Assembly (NCBI GenBank): GCA_035310015.1
Contig: DATGEO010000096.1
Coordinates: 1-21,637 of the forward strand
Length of the DNA stretch: 21,637 nt
Source of the DNA: DATGEO01 sp035310015
GTDB taxonomy: Bacteria; Chloroflexota; Dormibacteria; Dormibacterales; Dormibacteraceae
Direction: 5' to 3'
Made by a program: the position numbers and the translations under genes. Below are positions 1 to 7,352 of the stretch, piece after piece (position 1 is the stretch's first letter; each line of letters begins with the position of its first letter). Below the pieces are notes generated by a model that saw only the letters and a list, made by a program, of their open reading frames with translations, was not told the origin of the DNA and made no database searches.

Positions 1-1
1 G

Positions 2-1216
2 GACGCGCTGCGCGCGGTGCAGCTCGAAAGGCTCCGCGCCGGCGTGGCGCAGGTCCTGCGCGGCAACCCGTTCTGGCGGGAGCGGCTGACCCAGATCAAC
101 GGCTGGGACGACTTCGAGCGGCTGCCGCTGACGGCCAAGAACGAGCTGCTCGCGGACCAGGCGGCCCACGCGCCGTTCGGCAGCAACCTGACCTACCCGC
201 TCGAGCGCTACGTCCGCCTGCACCAGACGTCGGGATCGAGCGGCGAGCAGCCGCTGCGCTGGCTCGACACCGAGGACTCGTGGGGGTGGTGGCTGCGCAT
301 CTGGTCCGACCACGTCTATCCCGCCGCCGGCGTGACGGCCGCCGACCGCGTGTTCCTGGCCTTTTCGTTCGGGCCGTTCATCGGCTTCTGGTCGGCGTTC
401 GGCGGCGCGGAGCGGCTGGGCGCGATGGTCATCTCGGGCGCGGCGATGACGACCGAGCAGCGCATTCGCAACCTCCGCGACGTCGGCGCGACGGTGCTGC
501 TGGCCACGCCGACCTACGCGCTGCGCATGGCGGAGGTGGCGCGCGAGCTTCACCTCGACCTGGCGAGCTCCGACATCCGCGTGACGGTTCACGCCGGCGA
601 GCCGGGCGCGAGCATCCCCTCGACGCGCTCGGAGATCGAGGCCGCCTACATGGCCACGTCCCTGGACCACACCGGCATGACCGAGCTGGGCCCCACGGGG
701 CACAGCTGCCCGCAGCGCGACGGCGTGCACCTGATCGAGTCGGAGTTCATCTTCGAGGTCGTCGACGATAAGGGCCGCCCGGCAGAATCGGGCGAGCTGA
801 TAGCGACCAACCTCGGCCGCTGGGGCTCGCCGCTCATCCGCTATCGCACCGGCGACCGCGTCGAGGTGACGCGGGAGGATTGCTCGTGCGGCAGCCCGTT
901 CATGAAGGTGATCGGCGGGATCCGCGGCCGCGTCGACGACATGTTCACGGTGCGCGGCGTGAACCTCTACCCGTCGCAGGTCGAGGACATCGTCCGCCGG
1001 CACGGCGCCGCCGAGTTCGTGATCGAGCACCGGCGGGTGAAGCAGATGGACGAGGTCACGCTCGTGGTGGAGATGGCTGGTGGCGCCGGATCGACCGACC
1101 GGCTGGAGGCCGACCTCCGTCAGGCGCTGGGCGTGCGGCTGGCCTGCCGCCTCGCCGAACCGGGCAGCCTGCCCCGCGGCGACCTCAAGGCCAGGAGAAT
1201 CGTCCACCTCGCGTAA
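2..1216 (+). CDS. Phenylacetate-CoA ligase-like AMP-forming enzyme (5' truncated by window edge)
   Basis: Adenylate-forming enzyme of the PaaK branch of the ANL superfamily, expected to activate a carboxylic acid with ATP and pass it to CoA in the cytoplasm. Visible landmarks are the phosphate-binding loop HQTSGSSGEQP, the adenine-pocket region around HTGMTELGP, the hinge-side motif RYRTGD, a CSCGSPF cysteine pair, the GRVDDMFTVRGVNLYPSQVE block and the C-terminal LPRGDLKARR segment, which stands where PaaK proteins have their catalytic lysine. The reading frame stays open to base 2 (DALRAVQLERL before the GTG at 17). That stretch resembles normal PaaK N-terminal sequence, so the real start lies upstream and perhaps 15-30 residues are missing. 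The substrate cannot be assigned: many environmental homologues do not use phenylacetate and no paa genes are near. The family call is secure; the specificity is not. Confidence 0.88.
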   Translation, partial: DALRAVQLERLRAGVAQVLRGNPFWRERLTQINGWDDFERLPLTAKNELLADQAAHAPFGSNLTYPLERYVRLHQTSGSSGEQPLRWLDTEDSWGWWLRIWSDHVYPAAGVTAADRVFLAFSFGPFIGFWSAFGGAERLGAMVISGAAMTTEQRIRNLRDVGATVLLATPTYALRMAEVARELHLDLASSDIRVTVHAGEPGASIPSTRSEIEAAYMATSLDHTGMTELGPTGHSCPQRDGVHLIESEFIFEVVDDKGRPAESGELIATNLGRWGSPLIRYRTGDRVEVTREDCSCGSPFMKVIGGIRGRVDDMFTVRGVNLYPSQVEDIVRRHGAAEFVIEHRRVKQMDEVTLVVEMAGGAGSTDRLEADLRQALGVRLACRLAEPGSLPRGDLKARRIVHLA

Positions 1217-1242
1217 GGCGAGACGCAGGGCGAGGGCGTTGA

Positions 1243-1264
1243 GGCCGGGCCTGTCGGCCCGGCC
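1243..1264. terminator. Strong hairpin between convergent genes
   Basis: A perfect 9-bp stem (GGCCGGGCC / GGCCCGGCC) with a TGTC loop lies 27 bases after the ligase stop and 25 bases before the end of the convergent minus-strand small gene. It has no T-tract on either side, so it may be a bidirectional stem that blocks RNA decay or assists factor-dependent termination rather than a classic intrinsic terminator. Confidence 0.5.
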
Positions 1265-1288
1265 CCACGAGAGGGGAGGAAGGGTTCT

Positions 1289-1498
1289 CTAGGAAAGCGG
1301 CGCTGCCGGGACCACCAGGGTCACCGGCGCCGGCTCCGCGATCACTGGCGCTTCGACCGGCACACCGGCCAGCCCGCCCGCGATGGCCTTCAGCGGATTC
1401 GTCCCGCCGGCCCGCCGGCGGCGCGGCGCCGGCCGCGCGACGATCCGATCGAGCAAGCTCGCGAGCTCCCGCTCCAGGCGCTCGTCGAAGTCGTTCAT
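1289..1498 (-). CDS. Small hypothetical protein (69 aa)
   Basis: Not a recognised family. The product begins MNDFDERLERELASLLDRIV, a charged, probably helical N-terminus, followed by a basic patch (ARPAPRRRR) and an Ala/Pro/Val-rich tail. This layout would suit a small DNA- or membrane-associated protein, but nothing proves it. Codon third positions are strongly G/C, as in neighbouring genes. An in-frame TTG at 1522 would add eight residues; neither start has a well-spaced Shine-Dalgarno sequence, and ATG 1498 was chosen because the sequence from there looks like a natural N-terminus. It lies 89 bases downstream of the 56-aa gene on the same strand and may share its transcript. It converges with the ligase gene across a perfect hairpin. 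Confidence 0.5.
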   Translation of the reverse strand: MNDFDERLERELASLLDRIVARPAPRRRRAGGTNPLKAIAGGLAGVPVEAPVIAEPAPVTLVVPAAPLS

Positions 1499-1587
1499 AT
1501 GCAGCAGAAACGCCTCACCCAAGTGGTGTACCCGCGCCTACTACAAAGATTTTATCGTCGGCGCGGAGCCCGGTCGGAGACCCTGGG

Positions 1588-1758
1588 TCAGGCGGCCTTG
1601 CGCACCGCCGGGGGAACGTAGTCGCCGCCCAGCTCGTGCGAGAACTTCACCATCCGCAGGCGCAGCGGACCAGGCCCCAGGACCTTGACCGCGAGCTTCA
1701 CCAGTGGCCGCAGGGGGACTCGTGCCGGGGCGATGTAGGGAGGTCTCCGTGCGTCCAT
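1588..1758 (-). CDS. Very small hypothetical protein (56 aa)
   Basis: An open frame from ATG at 1758 to TGA at 1588 encodes a basic 56-residue protein starting MDARRPPYIAPARVPLRPLV and ending GGDYVPPAVRKAA. About 84% of its codons end in G or C, which matches the real genes here and is unusual for a random frame of this kind. The middle (LVKLAVKVLGPGPLRLRMVKF) is amphipathic and basic, so a peripheral membrane role is conceivable. There is no clear ribosome binding site upstream of the ATG. It is divergent from the patatin-like gene, with 136 bases between the two starts. No homologue is recognised; the case rests on codon bias and position. Confidence 0.42.
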   Translation of the reverse strand: MDARRPPYIAPARVPLRPLVKLAVKVLGPGPLRLRMVKFSHELGGDYVPPAVRKAA

Positions 1759-1817
1759 CGATTAGGGAACGCAAGGATCGACGCGAGTATTTTTCCGCCT
1801 CCCCTAAACACCTCGTT

Positions 1818-1834
1818 TGCATTACACGAATGCA
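1818..1834. promoter_or_regulatory. Inverted repeat in the AT-rich divergent region
   Basis: TGCATT-acacg-AATGCA is a perfect 6-bp inverted repeat with a 5-base spacer, in the only AT-rich stretch between the 56-aa gene (minus) and the patatin-like gene (plus). The size and position fit an operator for a dimeric repressor of one or both genes. No regulator is identified. Confidence 0.3.
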
Positions 1835-1894
1835 CGCGTTTGGACGATGCCACCGGATTTTCGATGGGCGTTTTATTCATAGAGGCACTTACGA

Positions 1895-2815
1895 ATGGGA
1901 AGCAACGGCCGGCACAACCATCGCGCGAGGATCGACCTCCCGCGCCTGTTGGGCGGCCGCAAACGCACCGCCTTCGTCCTCTCGGGAGGAGGCAGCCTCG
2001 GCGCCACGCAGGTCGGCATGATGCGTGCGCTGCTCGAGGCCGGCATCGAGCCTGACCTGCTCATCGGCTCTTCGGTCGGCTCGGTCAACTCGGCGTGGGT
2101 GGGCGCGTGGCCGGCCCTCGACGGCGTCGACAAGCTGGCCGAGATCTGGACGAGCCTGCGTCGTGACGACGTCTTCCCGCTGGGATGGACCGCGGCGATG
2201 GGACTCCTGGGCCGCGGCAAGCATCTGATCTCGAACGACAAGCTGCGGTCGATCCTGGAGCGGCACCTTCCTTACGAGAGGCTCGAGCAGGCGGAGATTC
2301 CAGTTCACGTGGTCACCACCGAGCTCCGGAGCGGCCGCGCGATCGTGCTGTCGAGCGGACCCGCGGTGCCGGCGCTGCTCGCCAGCTGCGCGATCCCGGG
2401 CGTCTTTCCACCGGTGACGATCGGCCGGCACGAGCTGGTCGACGGCGGCGTCGCCAACCACACGCCCATCTCCGCCGCCTACGAGCTTGGCGCGCGGGTC
2501 ATCTATGTGCTGCCGATCGGCTATCCGTGGCTGTACGAGGAGCCGGCCAACGCGCTCGGGATGGCGCTGCAGGCCCTGGCGCGGCTCGTGGAGCAGCGTT
2601 TGGAGATCGACGTGGCGACGTACGGCGGACTGGCCGATATCCGCGTGGTGCAGGCGGTCGACGCGCTGCCCGTCTCGCCCGCGGACTTCAGCCATACGCG
2701 CGAGCTCATCGACCGCGGCTACGCGTCGGCGAAGCGGCTGCTGCAGGGCGGCGAGGCCCCGGCGCCGAAACCCGAGACCGCGCCGAAGATGAAAGGCGCG
2801 GAGGCCGCCGCCTAG
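1895..2815 (+). CDS. Patatin-like phospholipase / serine esterase
   Basis: A 306-aa patatin-fold lipid acyl hydrolase of the RssA/bacterial patatin type. Family landmarks are complete: the oxyanion-hole loop GGGSLG at residues 31-36, the nucleophile elbow GSSVG at 58-62 (Ser60), and the catalytic Asp of the Ser-Asp dyad in VDGG (Asp183). The conserved CAIPGVFPPV segment sits between them. There is no signal peptide or membrane segment, so the enzyme is probably cytoplasmic or peripheral on the inner membrane face. The C-terminal 20 residues are a Pro/Lys/Ala-rich tail. The ATG start has GAGG about 10 bases upstream. It is a single gene, convergent with the next small gene (18 bases between stops). 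The fold is confident; the substrate (phospholipid, lysolipid or other ester) is unknown. Confidence 0.9.
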   Translation: MGSNGRHNHRARIDLPRLLGGRKRTAFVLSGGGSLGATQVGMMRALLEAGIEPDLLIGSSVGSVNSAWVGAWPALDGVDKLAEIWTSLRRDDVFPLGWTAAMGLLGRGKHLISNDKLRSILERHLPYERLEQAEIPVHVVTTELRSGRAIVLSSGPAVPALLASCAIPGVFPPVTIGRHELVDGGVANHTPISAAYELGARVIYVLPIGYPWLYEEPANALGMALQALARLVEQRLEIDVATYGGLADIRVVQAVDALPVSPADFSHTRELIDRGYASAKRLLQGGEAPAPKPETAPKMKGAEAAA

Positions 2816-2833
2816 CTCCGAGGTTGGCGCGGC

Positions 2834-3094
2834 CTAGGCGCAGGCAGGCGGCGTGTCGTCGGAAGTGTCAAGGCGGCGCAGCAGCGGGCGCTTGCGACCC
2901 CAGACCTCGGCGATCAGCTCCTCCCGCCGTGCCGCCCTGCGCAGGGGCAGCCCGAGGTCGCGCAGCTGGTCGCGCAGCGCCGGCGAGAGGCCGGACCCGT
3001 CCAGCGAGGGACGGGTCAGCTGGGCGAGGATCCGATCGAGCCGGTAGAGCTCATGCCACGGAGAGCTGATGGCGCCTCCCCCTCCCGAATGCAT
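2834..3094 (-). CDS. Hypothetical protein (86 aa)
   Basis: Not a recognised family. The protein starts MHSGGGGAISSPWHELYRLD and is mostly charged helix (LYRLDRILAQLTR, LSPALRDQLRDLGLPLRRAARREELIAEVWGRK), soluble, with a short acidic tail ending in Cys. The ATG at 3094 is chosen over the GTG at 3103 because GAGGTGGAGAGG lies immediately before the ATG, giving a normally spaced Shine-Dalgarno. It is divergent from the sensor kinase; the 176-base gap contains a perfect 21-base inverted repeat that could control both genes. It converges with the patatin gene. Strong codon bias and the good ribosome binding site support a real gene; the function is unknown. Confidence 0.6.
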   Translation of the reverse strand: MHSGGGGAISSPWHELYRLDRILAQLTRPSLDGSGLSPALRDQLRDLGLPLRRAARREELIAEVWGRKRPLLRRLDTSDDTPPACA

Positions 3095-3132
3095 CCTCTC
3101 CACCTCGCTGGTAAATTCCCCCCGCTGGGAGC

Positions 3133-3153
3133 GCCACTGAAGCAGCCAGTGGC
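3133..3153. promoter_or_regulatory. Perfect 21-base inverted repeat in divergent promoter region
   Basis: GCCACTG-AAGCAGC-CAGTGGC (7-bp arms, 7-base spacer) lies between the divergent 86-aa gene and the sensor kinase. It may be an operator, or an RNA hairpin in the leader of one of them. A CATAAT hexamer at 3197-3202 could be a -10 box for the kinase, but no -35 is well spaced from it. Confidence 0.35.
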
Positions 3154-3270
3154 AACCCCTTGCTTACTCCAACGTCCACGGACCCGCCAGTACCGCCATA
3201 ATGACGACGAACACTTATAGGAATGTGAAGGACCACCGGGGTATCCGCTACAGGGGGAGTGAAGCCAGGG

Positions 3271-5016
3271 TTGGAAACCGTACGCCACCGGAAGCCTGAA
3301 GCGGCTCAGCAGGCTCCGGCAGCCCGTGCCGCGTCGCTGCTTGGGAGCGACAGCGAGGACATCGAAGAGGTGGTCGCCCGAGGAGTCGACGCACTGCTCG
3401 CCATCACGCGATCGCCGGTCGGCTTCGCCGCCCTGGTCGGGGAGAACGGAGAGACGGTGCTGATCTCGCGGACAGCCAGCGTCGACGGTGACATCACTCG
3501 CGACGCCATGAACCAGCTGTCGCGGCGCGTCCTCGAGGGCGACCAGGCAGCCGTCGCCACCCAGAGGTTCATCGGCGCACAGCTGCGGACCGGGGACGCG
3601 GTGCTCGGCACCGTGGTGGTGGCCAACGGCGCCGCGTACACGCCGGCCGACCGCCAGGCGGTCGCCTACTTCGCGGAGCAGATTGCCACCTCGATCGAGC
3701 TTTCGCGGCTGCGGAAGAGCCGGCAGTCACTGGTCGAAACACTGGTCAACATGCGAGCAGAGCTGGAGCTGAGCGAGCGCCGCCGCCTCCTGTCGGACGA
3801 GCGCGTGCGCAGCGCCGAGCGGCTCGAGCGTGCGCAGGCGCAGGCCGTAGAGGCCCTCAGCGCTATCGCCGGCAACCTGCGGCTCGGCGAGGACCTGGCG
3901 GACTTCTACCGGCTTTTGACCGCGACGGTGGCGGAGCTGGTCGGCGCGCGCAAGGTGCTGTTCTGGCAGCTGACGCCGGAGCGCAAGCTCGTCGCCATTC
4001 CCGGCGCCTACGGCGTCGACGACGAGTTCGTCACGCGACTGTTTCCCGCGCCGGCCAACCCCGACGGCACCGACCTCACGAGCCAGGTCGTCTACCAGGA
4101 CCTGATCTTCAGGGCGGCCGTCGGTGAAGCCGGCCAGTCGGACCGCGACCGCCGGGTGCTCGACACGCTGCGCGTCGAGAACGCCATCAGCGTTCCGTGG
4201 CGCGCCGGCGAGGAGCGTCTGGGTGTCGTCGCAGCCTACGATTCCAAGCTCGTCGGCGGCTTCACTCGCGAGGACGCCTGGGTGCTGCAGATCATCGGTC
4301 TGGTCGCCGGGCTGGTCTGGCAGCTCAAGCACAAAGAGACCGAGCTGAACACCACCGTCAAGCGCTTGCAGAAGGTCGATGCCGCGCGGCAGCTGCTGCT
4401 GCGCAACCTTTCGACCGCCGTCGATCGGGCGCAGAAGCGGTTCGCCAACCAGCTGCACGACGACGCGCTGCAGAAGCTGACCGCCGCGGAGCTCGGCCTC
4501 GAGCGCGCGGTCAACTCTCCGCAGTCGAGCGCGCTGGACGAGACGCGGGAGCTCCTCATGGGCGTCGAGGATGCGCTGCGCAAGCTGCTCTTCGACGTGC
4601 GCCCACCGGCGCTCGAGTCGCCGGGCGGCCTCGAGGAGACGATTCGCGACCGGGTCGAGCTGCTGCGCGCGCACACGGGAGTCGCGCTCGACGTCGAGAT
4701 CGACATCCCCAACGATCCGCGCATGGAGATCAAGTCGCTGGTCTATCGCCAGGTGGCGGAGGCGGTGACGAACATCGAGAAGCACTCCGGCGCCACGCGG
4801 GTGGGCCTGAAGGTCATGTGCGAGAAGGACGGCATCTACGGCGCGATCACGGACAACGGCCGCGGCTTCATCGTCGAGGAGCGCAGCCACCTGCCAGGCC
4901 ACCTCGGCCTTCTGGCGCTCAACGAGCGGGCGCTGCTGGCCGGGGGCTGGTGCAAAATCAGCTCCGAACCCGGCGCGGGTACGATCGTCGAGTTCTGGGT
5001 TCCGCTACCGAGATGA
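3271..5016 (+). CDS. Two-GAF sensor histidine kinase (NarL-partner type, HisKA_3)
   Basis: A cytoplasmic sensor kinase without membrane segments. Domains in order: a first GAF-like sensor (about residues 30-145), a charged coiled coil (about 145-200), a second GAF (about 200-350), a dimerisation and phosphoacceptor helix with NQLHDDALQ (His396), and a GHKL ATPase with N-box EAVTNIEKHS (Asn501), DNGRGF (Asp528-Phe533) and the HLGLLALNERA lid region. The HDD phosphoacceptor form is typical of kinases that pair with LuxR/NarL regulators. The start is uncertain. GTG at 3259 abuts the GGGGGAG sequence directly, leaving no spacing, so TTG at 3271 (11 bases after it) is preferred; the difference is four residues. 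Its TGA overlaps the regulator's ATG (ATGA), so the pair is translationally coupled. The signal is unknown; GAF domains could bind a small molecule, haem or a nucleotide. Confidence 0.92.
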   Translation: METVRHRKPEAAQQAPAARAASLLGSDSEDIEEVVARGVDALLAITRSPVGFAALVGENGETVLISRTASVDGDITRDAMNQLSRRVLEGDQAAVATQRFIGAQLRTGDAVLGTVVVANGAAYTPADRQAVAYFAEQIATSIELSRLRKSRQSLVETLVNMRAELELSERRRLLSDERVRSAERLERAQAQAVEALSAIAGNLRLGEDLADFYRLLTATVAELVGARKVLFWQLTPERKLVAIPGAYGVDDEFVTRLFPAPANPDGTDLTSQVVYQDLIFRAAVGEAGQSDRDRRVLDTLRVENAISVPWRAGEERLGVVAAYDSKLVGGFTREDAWVLQIIGLVAGLVWQLKHKETELNTTVKRLQKVDAARQLLLRNLSTAVDRAQKRFANQLHDDALQKLTAAELGLERAVNSPQSSALDETRELLMGVEDALRKLLFDVRPPALESPGGLEETIRDRVELLRAHTGVALDVEIDIPNDPRMEIKSLVYRQVAEAVTNIEKHSGATRVGLKVMCEKDGIYGAITDNGRGFIVEERSHLPGHLGLLALNERALLAGGWCKISSEPGAGTIVEFWVPLPR

Positions 5017-5654
5017 GTTCCAACAAGCCGATTCGCGTGTTGATCGTCGAGGACCACCAGATCGTCGCCGACGGTCTTACGGCGCTCCTCAACGACCAGC
5101 GCGACATGACCGTGGTCGGCAACGCCGGCTCCGTTGCCGAGTCCGCGGCCACCGCGCAGGAGCTGCTGCCCGACATCGTGCTGCTCGACTTCCGGCTCAA
5201 CGACGGGACGGGCGCGGATGCCGCCGCGGCCATTCGCCGCGTGGCCCCCAACGCCAAGCACATCTTCCTGACCCGCGAGGACAGCGACGTCGCTCGGTTC
5301 GCGGCCCTCGAGTCGGGAGCCAGCGGCTTCATCCACAAGTCCCGCGCCGCGACCGAGGTCGTCGAGGCGATTCGCAAGGTCGCGGGAGGCGGCACCCTGA
5401 TCACGCCGAGCGCCATCGCCACGCTCCTCAACCGCCGCCGGCAGACAGAGACGCAGCGCGAGAGCCTGACGGCGCGCGAGAAGGAGGTCCTGAGGCTCAT
5501 GGCCGAAGGCCACTCCAGCCGGGACATCGCGAGCAAGCTCGGGATCAGCTACGCGACGGTGCGCACGCACATCCGCAGCCTCGACGCCAAGCTCGGCGTG
5601 CACTCCAAGGTCCAGGCGATCGTCAAGGCGCGCGAGCTCGCCCTGATCGACTAG
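5013..5654 (+). CDS. NarL/FixJ-family response regulator (LuxR-type HTH)
   Basis: A 213-aa two-component regulator. The receiver domain (about 5-125) has the acidic pair Glu13-Asp14, the phosphoacceptor Asp59 in LLDFRL, Thr87 and Lys109. The C-terminal LuxR helix-turn-helix (about 152-205) has LTAREKEVLRLMAEGHSSRD, followed by the recognition-helix region YATVRTHIRSLDAKLGV. Both functional sites look intact. The ATG overlaps the kinase stop by four bases, which makes the kinase its almost certain partner. No target operator can be named. The gene ends only 7 bases from the stop of the convergent GGDEF gene and no hairpin separates them, so the two transcripts may overlap at their 3' ends. Confidence 0.94.
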   Translation: MSSNKPIRVLIVEDHQIVADGLTALLNDQRDMTVVGNAGSVAESAATAQELLPDIVLLDFRLNDGTGADAAAAIRRVAPNAKHIFLTREDSDVARFAALESGASGFIHKSRAATEVVEAIRKVAGGGTLITPSAIATLLNRRRQTETQRESLTAREKEVLRLMAEGHSSRDIASKLGISYATVRTHIRSLDAKLGVHSKVQAIVKARELALID

Positions 5655-5661
5655 CGACCTC

Positions 5662-7143
5662 CTAGGAGCCCGCCAACCTTCTCTTCCCGGCAGTTCCTCC
5701 CTGCAGCCGGATCTGCGACGCGCTGCGCCGCTCGCCGGACCAGCGCCGAATCTCCTTGCGGTGGCGCTTGTCCTCGTAGAGCTCTTTGTCCGCGGCCTGA
5801 CAGAGCGACTGCCAGTCCATGCCGTTGCGCCACGAGGCCATGCCGATGCTGACGTCGACCGTATCGGTCGATTTCGAACCCAGGTTCATCACCTGCATGG
5901 CGGAGCGGAGGCGCCGAGCGAGCTCCCGCGCGTGGTGCAGGTCGGTCTCCGGCATGGCCACACCGAACTCGTCGCCACCGAGCCGGCCGCACAAGTCAGA
6001 GGCGCGAACCACGCGCTGCAGCTCCTGCGCCACCAGGCGCAGCGCCGCGTCACCGGCGCTGTGACCCTTGCGGTCGTTGATCTTCTTCAGGTTGTCGACG
6101 TCGATCATCATCAGGGTCAGCTGCCGGCCGTGCCGCTCCGCGAGCGCGACCTCGCGCTCCAGCACGCGCTCGAACTCGCGGCGATTGGCGAGCCCGGTCA
6201 GGTGATCGGTGCGTGCCTCGTTCGAGAACTGGCGCGCACGGTCGAGCGCGATCGCGATCTGATCGGAGACCGCGGCCATGAAGAGCAGGTCGGACGCACC
6301 GAAGAGCCGGTCCCGCCGCGTGCCGACGGACATCATGCCGACGGTCCTTCCGCCCGTGCGCAGCTGCGCGCGCAGCGCATTCCAGCCGTCGTGCCCGGCC
6401 ACCCCTTCGACGCGGGACTCTGAGCGCCCGACGGCCGACACGGTGGCGCGCACGTCGGGACCCGCCAGAGCAATGTAATCGTCGATCTCGTCAGTCTCGA
6501 GGCCGATGGTGTGCGCGAGCTTGTAGGTCGCGCGCTCGCGCAGCCAGATGGCGCCGGCGTCGAGGCCGAAGGCAGCGAGCGCTTCCGCAAGCGCCACCTC
6601 TGCGGTCTCGCCGATGTCGAGTGAGCGACCCATGATCGCGGCGATCGCCGCGAGACCGTACAGCTCGTTCTCGCGATTGCGGTGCTCGTCCTCGAGGTGG
6701 TCGAGGTAGCCGCGCGCCATGCTCGAGGTGAGCCGCTCGACGACGTCCTCTATGCGCCTCTGCGCGAGGGCGAGGACCTCGTCTTTCTGCGGACGGCCTT
6801 CGAGCGGCGCGGCCAGCAGCTCGACGGTGGCGCGGCGATAGACGGCGAGCACGTCGATCAGCGACTCGAGCGCCACGCCCTGTGCCGCGCGCAGCCGCCC
6901 GTGTTCGCGCGCGCGCGCGTCGAACTGCGCCCACGGCGGCTCGATGTCGGTGCGCAGCGATGCGAGGAGAGTGTCGATGTACTCCGCGGAAGTCGCCACG
7001 AGGTCCTCCCCGGTCTGTTCGCTGAGCACGAACAGCTCCGGAGACCTCAACCGCAGGACGTCCAGGGTCTTCCGTCCACTCTCGGCGGAATCCGCCGCGA
7101 GGCCGATTGCGAGCGCGCCGAGCAGATCGCTGGCGTCACTCAT
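5662..7143 (-). CDS. RsbRD-like / GAF / GGDEF diguanylate cyclase
   Basis: A 493-aa cytoplasmic protein predicted to make cyclic di-GMP from two GTP. The N-terminal 150 residues are helical and resemble the RsbRD-type N-terminal domain (segment RLRAAQGVALESLIDVLAVYRR). A GAF domain follows (about 165-305). The GGDEF domain (about 310-465) has DHLTGLANRR at 313-322, the metal site DVDNLK at 348-353, and an intact GGDEF at 389-393. An allosteric inhibitory I-site, RASD (380-383), lies exactly five residues before GGDEF, so product inhibition is expected. There is no EAL or HD-GYP domain. The C-terminal 30 residues are basic and probably disordered. There is no strong Shine-Dalgarno before the ATG. 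It is divergent from the ECF sigma gene and convergent with the response regulator. Confidence 0.93.
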   Translation of the reverse strand: MSDASDLLGALAIGLAADSAESGRKTLDVLRLRSPELFVLSEQTGEDLVATSAEYIDTLLASLRTDIEPPWAQFDARAREHGRLRAAQGVALESLIDVLAVYRRATVELLAAPLEGRPQKDEVLALAQRRIEDVVERLTSSMARGYLDHLEDEHRNRENELYGLAAIAAIMGRSLDIGETAEVALAEALAAFGLDAGAIWLRERATYKLAHTIGLETDEIDDYIALAGPDVRATVSAVGRSESRVEGVAGHDGWNALRAQLRTGGRTVGMMSVGTRRDRLFGASDLLFMAAVSDQIAIALDRARQFSNEARTDHLTGLANRREFERVLEREVALAERHGRQLTLMMIDVDNLKKINDRKGHSAGDAALRLVAQELQRVVRASDLCGRLGGDEFGVAMPETDLHHARELARRLRSAMQVMNLGSKSTDTVDVSIGMASWRNGMDWQSLCQAADKELYEDKRHRKEIRRWSGERRSASQIRLQGGTAGKRRLAGS

Positions 7144-7180
7144 GAACGGTCGACTCGTAAGGTGACCTATTCACACTGGA

Positions 7181-7205
7181 GGAACGTCGTACTGGGGCGG
7201 CCGTA
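7181..7205 (+). promoter_or_regulatory. Possible ECF-type promoter upstream of the sigma gene
   Basis: GGAAC at 7181-7185 and CGTA at 7202-7205 are separated by 16 bases. This resembles the GGAAC-N16/17-CGT pattern used by many ECF sigma factors, which often transcribe their own genes. It lies about 150 bases before the sigma start. Short motifs of this kind arise by chance in GC-rich DNA, so support is weak. Confidence 0.22.
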
Positions 7206-7352
7206 CCCGAATTGAGCTGTGGGAAACGAATACCCCACCTGGACTACTCAAAAACCGCCCGGGCGTACGGTGACCAGGACCCCCCTCCGAGCCGAGAGTA
7301 GAGGCAGGTAATCGCCGGTTACGGCTCAGCCATCACTAGGGGGTTGTTCAAA

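Noticed and set aside
3727..4902. 391-codon minus-strand frame within the sensor kinase
   Set aside because: Antisense shadow; the kinase frame has all HisKA_3 and GHKL motifs.
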